A stretch of 64,000 nt of DNA from Citrus sinensis (Eukaryota > Streptophyta > Magnoliopsida > Sapindales > Rutaceae), in NCBI RefSeq assembly GCF_022201045.2, contig NC_068557.1:26451501-26515500 (forward strand), in the 5' to 3' direction. Position 1 is the first letter of the stretch, and each line of letters opens with the position of its first letter. This document shows, piece by piece, positions 53,895 through 64,000 of this stretch. The notes under the pieces were generated by a model. It saw nothing but the letters and a program-made list of their open reading frames with translations, did not search any database and had not been told where the DNA came from. The translations under genes were made by a program, and so were the position numbers.

Positions 53895-54294
53895 GCTAAG
53901 CTAAGACGCCTTGCAATAAAATTTAAAGGCAGGATGAAAATCGTTAAATTTACTACAACGTATCTTGAAATTAGCCCAACAATTATTTAATTATGCGTAA
54001 GCAATCTTCAAACTCACATGAAAAAATATCATTGTTAATTATATCATGCTATTAAATCATATGACTAATTAAAAACTTTTTTCGATTTTAACAAAGTGTG
54101 TGTATGTGTGTATTCTTATGTGCGGACGCTTTCATTTTTTTTTTTTTTCACACGGACGGGCTGTTAAGAGTTAATTTTCAACACACTACAAAACTGTCAA
54201 TTTCATAACATTAAAAACTGACTTACTAAACCGCACGGCTTAACAGCATGTCAGTATGAAAAAAAAAAATAGGGCACTTGCACTAGAGAATGAC

Positions 54295-54303
<9 letters not shown>

Positions 54304-54337
<34 letters not shown>
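54304..54337. repeat. (TA)n microsatellite
   Basis: About 17 TA units, 107 bp downstream of the RING-H2 stop codon, so perhaps in its 3' untranslated region. Confidence 0.93.
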
Positions 54338-54338
<1 letters not shown>

Positions 54339-54443
54339 AAACAGTTACAAGGCTGGAATTGAAGCCATAAGAAAATATTTACACAAGAAAACTAGTTAGT
54401 GAAATTTAAGAAAGATACAAAACCTCACTAGGAGAGTAATTAG

Positions 54444-54965
54444 TTACGCTGTAACAATTTCATCTAAAGATGGCATAGCATCACTAGGCTTAAGTCTTTG
54501 GCGGCAAGTAGGGCAAGAAGAGTGAGAGAGCAGCCATTTATCGATGCATGCAACGTGAAACCGATGGTTGCATTTGGGAAGAAGCCGAATTTCGTCGCCG
54601 TCGATGAAATCCAGCAAGCAAATAGCACAGCCAGCTGAAGCTGATGACGGTGATGAGCCTGAATTTGCATAAGTAACCGTAGGCAAAGCAACCATTTCTT
54701 TCCTTTTTAAACCGGAGTTGAGTCTACGTGAAACAACCCATTGCCTTGGCTCGGTCAAGGCGCGTTGTGTGCATTGAAATACACATTGTAACATAGAGTG
54801 AAGCCCGAGAGCACATACTAAGGCACATAACATGGCCGCGACAATGACCATGATGTTTAAATCAGCGGAAGCTGGAGGTGATGGTGGTGGGGATGGTGTT
54901 TGATGTTGAGATTGATGATGATGATCATGAGAGTTCAGCAATGGAGAGGGTGAAATTTGAGCCAT
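54444..54965 (-). CDS. ATL-type RING-H2 E3 ubiquitin ligase
   Basis: Membrane-anchored RING-H2 protein of the ATL family, expected to transfer ubiquitin from an E2 to unknown substrates. Intronless, as most ATL genes are. The chosen start (MAQISPSPLL, 54965) gives 173 residues; an ATG at 55061 would add 32 residues that look like leader sequence. Order: His/Pro-rich N-terminus, one hydrophobic helix (IMVIVAAMLCALVCALGL), basic region with the GLD-like box (NSGLKRKE; Lys instead of Asp), then the RING-H2 finger CAICLLDFIDGDEIRLLPKC with NHRFHVACIDKWL and CPTC. The Pro before the third Cys and the Trp after the His pair, used for E2 binding in ATLs, are present. Paralogue (ATL number) not assigned. 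Confidence 0.93.
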   Translation of the reverse strand: MAQISPSPLLNSHDHHHQSQHQTPSPPPSPPASADLNIMVIVAAMLCALVCALGLHSMLQCVFQCTQRALTEPRQWVVSRRLNSGLKRKEMVALPTVTYANSGSSPSSASAGCAICLLDFIDGDEIRLLPKCNHRFHVACIDKWLLSHSSCPTCRQRLKPSDAMPSLDEIVTA

Positions 54966-57165
54966 TGATGGGAGATGAAGAAAAGTGAGGAAAATGGAAG
55001 GTGAATAAGGAGGAGAAGAGATAATGGGATAACGAGGAGAAAAAGGGAGAACATAGTACAAACACTAAGGGAACATATTGAGAGCTCAGCTAGCTAAGAC
55101 CAAGGGCAACGGCCAAGCTAATATTGAGTGGTTATTTGAAAAGATGAATAAGAGAAAAAGAGACACAAGAGTGTGTTAATTTGATTGGTGAATTGAAATT
55201 GGTGGTGGTGGTGTGTGGGATATTATGATGCTTACTTGATAATCCACTTTCTTTTTCTTTTCATTTATGCATGCACTTTCAAAGGAAGATAAGGAAAAGC
55301 ATCTCTTTCTCTTGGATTTTTGCATATTTTCTATTGGTTGGCTTCACATTCATCAACTTGTTATGTACAGACAGACATCAGAATTTTGTGAAAAAAAGCT
55401 ATCGTGGTTTTTCGTAAAGATTAAGTTTTTGCCACTGCTAACTCCAGGTACCTATAAGAGAGAGAAAAAAAAAAATTGTAAACAAACCATGTTCCCAATT
55501 AAGAAATCGAAATGACCTGGAACCCAAAGGTCAAGTATGTCATAACAATTATAATTTTACCAGCTTTACTAAAATCAATATATATCACTTATTTCTCTAC
55601 TGTTTTTATAATAGCCATTATCTTTCTGACACAAACTTAAAAAAAAAAAAGTAAATAAGTCATTTACGCAATATTTTATCTTGGAAAGCCCTACCTAAAT
55701 TTACAGCTACACCCCATTGTCTCAGTTCTAATATAATTAACATTTTACTGTAACTAAATAAGCAGGTTCAAATTCCTATTTTAAAGTAGGGTTAATTGCT
55801 GGCGATAATAGACTGATGAAAGGAAAATATGGACCAAGTGAATGTGGAAGTGGAAGGCGAATTATGTAAAGCTGGATTGATTTGTACAAATTGCTGCAAA
55901 ATATGCCATCATGAAAGCAACCTCACTAGGCACTAACCTTCTTCAATTCAAGCACCTGCACTTTCACTAATGGATTTCCTGTTTGCCAGGGACAAGAATT
56001 AATATTTTTGTTTCTACTTTGAATTTTGTTATTATGTTCTTGGTCTCAACGCACATGTAAGGAAAAATAAAAATAAAATTCTCCGTCTTCAAATCTAAAA
56101 ATAAATCTGTCTAATTCAATAACTAGTCTTTCAAAATATGCTATTTCTTGTTTAAATATAGAAGGCCTTGCAAGAAAAATTTGACCAACTTTCACTGCGA
56201 TGATAAGTAATGAAATTTGGATGAAGTTTTGATATCAGAATGCACTATAAGATTTGTCCACCCACGGTTCAGATACATATACGAATCATGGTGTATCTTA
56301 CTAACCTTTGGGCTTACAAATGTAATAAACCAAAAACATAAAGATTTTTGTACATCAAATAATCCATTAATTTTAAAATATTAACACCCAAAAAACACTA
56401 ATTATTCACCGTTTCATGTTCTAATAATTCTTTATAAAACCAGATATGCATCTATCACCACATCTCTTTCTAATATCAAAATATCAAATAACCAAAATTC
56501 AGTATGCTCAATGGTAGAAAAAGAACAATAGTCTTGGCTTACGAGTGAGATATGAAATTGACATCCAACATCCAACTGGTGGCCAACTCCATAACAACAC
56601 GTGAATAAGAAATAGTTCTTTCAGCCATGCGAAAGAAGGAAGAAAAGGTCGGGACAGGAGGCACCCCAGCAGGCACCAACTAAGCCAGACAATGAGCCAA
56701 CTTGATGGGATTATTTTCTTTGGAAGAATGAATGAACAAAGGATCAGAATTTGAACTTAAAACGGAATCTCTCAACTCATTGGTCCTAAAACATTTTCAA
56801 ATGAACTATTTATTTGTATATCGTTTTAATCAGGGTCTATAGATCTAGACCTGATCCACCGGCAAGCTTGACCCCCAACTGGACAGTACTATAGCAGACT
56901 GGCATCAGGTCGACCCAACCTGACTGGTTTGATATGTCTAAGTGTGCTTTCATATGACAACTTGAGGCATAGTTAATTTATATCCAAGAAACAAACTAGA
57001 TTGTCTTAGGTGGGTTGAGTTTTTCATGGTTCTGTCAAAATATTTTTTCTTATTCTAGGATACACAAATCTAACTAGTGCATACTGCAGATAAAATATTT
57101 ACTAATGACTGCTGAGAAGCAATGGTTCCTATTTTAAAAGTCCTACATATGCTACCCTTTCATCG
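54966..57165. other. Intergenic region between RING-H2 gene and CCT
   Basis: 2.2 kb with the presumed RING-H2 promoter on its left and the CCT 3' untranslated region on its right. No gene, RNA or delimited repeat seen. Confidence 0.5.
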
Positions 57166-61305
<4,140 letters not shown>

Positions 61306-61830
61306 TTTTGCTCAGTTGTTTTTTGGGTTTGACTCAAAGTTTGGTTTACGCACAGAACTGGAGTGTCTCTCACTCCCTCTGTCAGATGATTCCTAGGACT
61401 AGTGACTTGTATGTTAAGGTACAACTCGCGGCAGCTACTTCAATTCTTTCCCCACTCTCTTTTATCGGTGACGAGAATCTTACGGTAAAATAATTAACCT
61501 TGACTGTACTTAGTTCCTATATTTTAATTTAACAATATATTTAATTTTTATATTTTAAAAAATATATTAAGATATCCCTATTATTAAATATTTTATACAC
61601 TTATTTTATTTTTATTTATTTTTTACAATAATACTCTTACAATAATATTTTTATGTTAATTTTTTAATTTAAAAAATTAATTAATAAACTAACCAACAAT
61701 TACTTACTACCAAATTAAGAAATAGATATCCATATGAAACAATTGATATTTTTCATACTCTTGTAACAATTTCTAATTATTATTTATAAATAAATTATTA
61801 AATTAATTCCAACCAATTTAAAGCAATGTT

Positions 61831-62000
61831 TGATACCCTTACGACAATCTCACTAATAATTTTTTTGTAAAAAAATAATTTACTAAATTAATCTTAAAAG
61901 TAAAATAAAAATTAATGATACCCTTACGACAATCTCACTAATAATTTTTTTGTAAAAAAATAATTTACTAAATTAATCTTAAAAGTAAAATAAAAATTAA
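61831..62000. repeat. Tandem duplication, 85-bp unit
   Basis: Two apparently identical copies, 61831-61915 and 61916-62000, beginning TGATACCCTTACGACAATC. Identity by eye is complete, so the event is recent. Confidence 0.93.
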
Positions 62001-62680
62001 TTTTTATTTTACTTTTAAGGCTAATTTAATACATTTACATTTTTTTATTAATATTTCTATATTGTAGGGATATTATTATAAAAATAAAGAAAAAATAAAG
62101 ATGGGATTGTAATATAATTACCAGCAATGATGGATTTGAGGTATTTTTTAAAAGTAAATTAAACCCTCAATTTTACAACAGTAAATTAAGGAATAAAAAT
62201 TTTGTATATTTGACACGTCGTTTACAATTAGTAACATAAATGACATTATCATAAACGTTCGTATTTTTGTCACGTTGTGTATGTATCAGAAGCTGGATGA
62301 CAAGTCGTACTTTTACCCCAGAGAGATGATATCTTATACGGATTAATGAAACTTTATGACATGTCGTTTGAATGTTTATCATATAGACGACATATTGTGC
62401 AATTTTTACTCTGGAGTAGTAATTGTACTTATTTACTTAACATCATTTGTAACTTCAATACATAGATGACATTCCATAAATTTTTCTGGAACCTATATGA
62501 CATATCATTTATATTTTCAGCATATAAATGGCATATCGTAAGATTCACTAGTGAATTATTTAAATAAATTAATTTAAAATTAATTTATTTTACATTATTA
62601 ATGTTAATTAATTTTACCAAACCCCTTAAACTTGGCTTATTTCTGATAATACCAATTTAACTGTAATAAAACATTAATGT

Positions 62681-63546
62681 TGTGTTTACTTACTGGAGTG
62701 GGAGTGAGGAGTGTGGATTCCTCCCACTCCAGCGTTTACTTACTTAAAATGGGGAGGGATTGGGAGTCCCACTCCGTAGGCCCCACCCATTTTTGGAGTG
62801 AGGAGTGGGAGTGGGACTCCCATTGGGGGAGGTGGGAGTGGGAATCCACTCCCACCTCTCCCATTTCTACCTTTTTTTTTTATTTTATGTTTTATAATTA
62901 ATAAAATAAAATAAATAATATTATATTTATTTAAATAATAATATTATATTTATTTAAATAATAATTTACATTGATTCTAAGTTAAAATTATTTTAAAATA
63001 ATATTATTATATTAATAGAGAATTAATAAATATAATATTATTATATATTTTAAAAATAATAGTACTATATTTATTTAATAATAATAATAAATACTTTATT
63101 CTAAGAAAATATTAATTTTGTACTAAATAATATTATATTATTATTTTATATAATAATAAATTTAATATAATTATATAAAATAAAATAAAATAAAATAACA
63201 TTTCATTTTATATTAAAATTACAATTAATAATTTATTGTTCATAATTAAGAATATTAATAATTATAATAAATTTACAAATATAATAAAATAAATATTATT
63301 CATTAAATATATTTTTTATTAGTTTTGTAATTAAAAATTATAATTCTTTAAATAAGGATAAAATTGTAATTTGAAACTATTTACTCCCAATCCAAGACAA
63401 AGTAAACACATAAATTGGATTCTGATCTCCATTCCATGCTTCCATTCCAGTGTAAGTAAACAACCTACTCCCACTCCCACTCCACACTCCCAATCCTAGG
63501 ATTCTCACTCCCCAGGATTCCCAATCCAATCCAAAAAGTAAACGCT
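62681..63546. mobile_element. MITE-like element with GGAGTGGGAGTG arms
   Basis: About 865 bp with inverted ends TGTTTACTT(ACTGGAGTGGG) and (CCAAAAAG)TAAACGC. GC-rich GAGTGGGAGT repeats occupy 62695-62870, and complementary CCCACTCC repeats 63464-63500, around an AT-rich centre. No convincing target duplication was found, so the superfamily is open. On its minus strand the sequence at 63464-63484 resembles a Citrus microRNA I remember as miR3948. Confidence 0.6.
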
Positions 63547-63908
63547 ACCTAAAAGCAGTGTTATGTACTCCTATAATATGATTAAGTACTACATAATACA
63601 ATACGATTAAAAAAAGAAATAAATGAATAGAGCACAACAAACACAAGAAACATTTCCCACAAATGTCATTTCACAGACCCGCACGTTTACTTGTAGCTAC
63701 CTAAAAAACTTCTATCATTGCATATTTGGAGTTTCAATTACAACTCATTTCTAGTGATTTATGTGTATTCGGAAGATTCACACTTACCTCCAAGCCTAAC
63801 TCTGGTATACTCTTTCACAAATATAGAAGCTTACACAGAAATTGATGGAAAAATGGGCAATCTTTGACAACATTGGCGACTGAGCAATATTTGACTGTAA
63901 GAAATTGA

Positions 63909-64000
63909 TCAGTACCAACAATCTGCTACCTCATCTTGCTCAGACAAAGGCTGCTGTTTCGGGGGTCCAGAGGTTCTTGGATATCCTCCAAATCTATCTT
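63909..64000 (-). CDS. Possible last exon of an unidentified gene (partial)
   Basis: On the minus strand a frame open from the window edge reads DRFGGYPRTSGPPKQQPLSE and continues QDEVADCWY before a TGA (63909-63911). The composition (Pro/Gln then acidic and Cys-Trp-Tyr end) looks like a real C-terminus and is GC-richer than its surroundings, but 30 codons are too few to assign a family and the rest lies off the window. Confidence 0.35.
   Translation of the reverse strand, partial: DRFGGYPRTSGPPKQQPLSEQDEVADCWY

Larger units (their letters stand above)
52569..54443. other. Intergenic region downstream of the second QRT3-type gene
   Basis: No gene recognised. It holds a probable solo LTR (53493-53894) and a TA microsatellite (54304-54337). 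Confidence 0.55.
61306..63908. other. Region upstream of CCT
   Basis: 2.6 kb holding the presumed CCT promoter, an exact tandem duplication (61831-62000) and a MITE-like element (about 62681-63546). No gene seen before 63909. Confidence 0.55.

Overview
This is eukaryotic nuclear DNA from a dicot plant. The genes are split by short AT-rich introns, their products are plant-specific (QRT3-type pectinases, plant allantoate amidohydrolase, an ATL RING-H2 protein, a ZIP transporter), and the spaces between them are full of LTR elements, MITEs, SINEs and TA/CT microsatellites. A Citrus-like genome is my guess, from overall protein character and one microRNA-like repeat; the sequence does not prove it. 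There is no CRISPR array, operon, phage or bacterial defence system here.

Genes in order. (1) 3-2956 (+): GH3 beta-xylosidase/alpha-arabinofuranosidase, lacking only its first residues at the window edge. (2) 11153-13434 (-): ZIP metal transporter, 3 exons. (3) 20246-24307 (+): C-type lectin receptor-like kinase, 5 exons, with an altered DFG motif. (4) 25105-29367 (-): allantoate amidohydrolase, 12 exons. (5) 33402-39166 (+): Integrator subunit 7 homologue, 7 exons. (6) 39436-39519 (-): tRNA-Leu(CAA). (7) 43422-45210 (+) and (8) 49578-52568 (+): two QUARTET3-type pectin-degrading proteins, 3 exons each, with introns at matching places. (9) 54444-54965 (-): intronless ATL-type RING-H2 ubiquitin ligase. 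(10) 57166-61305 (-): choline-phosphate cytidylyltransferase, 8 exons. (11) 63909-64000 (-): possible last exon of a further gene. All exon joins were worked out by eye from reading frame, GT/AG (or GC/AG) signals and family knowledge.

Genes 4, 5, 7 and 8 appear to form an ancient block: from memory, Arabidopsis carries the same families side by side at At4g20070, At4g20060, At4g20050 and At4g20040. The genes serve unrelated jobs (purine nitrogen recycling, snRNA 3' processing, pollen or cell-wall pectin breakdown), so this looks like conserved order rather than a pathway cluster.

The gene-free stretches hold well-delimited mobile elements. At 3140-6661 a non-coding LTR retrotransposon (target duplication TTTGT) was later hit by a second LTR element, now a solo LTR (GTATG), and by an hAT-type MITE (GCTGAAGA). 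Elsewhere are a TRIM-like element, a Harbinger-type element, a 719-bp foldback, two pairs of MITEs with 9-bp duplications, another hAT MITE, two tRNA-derived SINEs and several LTR remnants. The most intriguing unexplained items are a long hairpin at 8701-8850 that resembles a microRNA precursor, and two inverted copies of one MITE that bracket the first QRT3-type gene.
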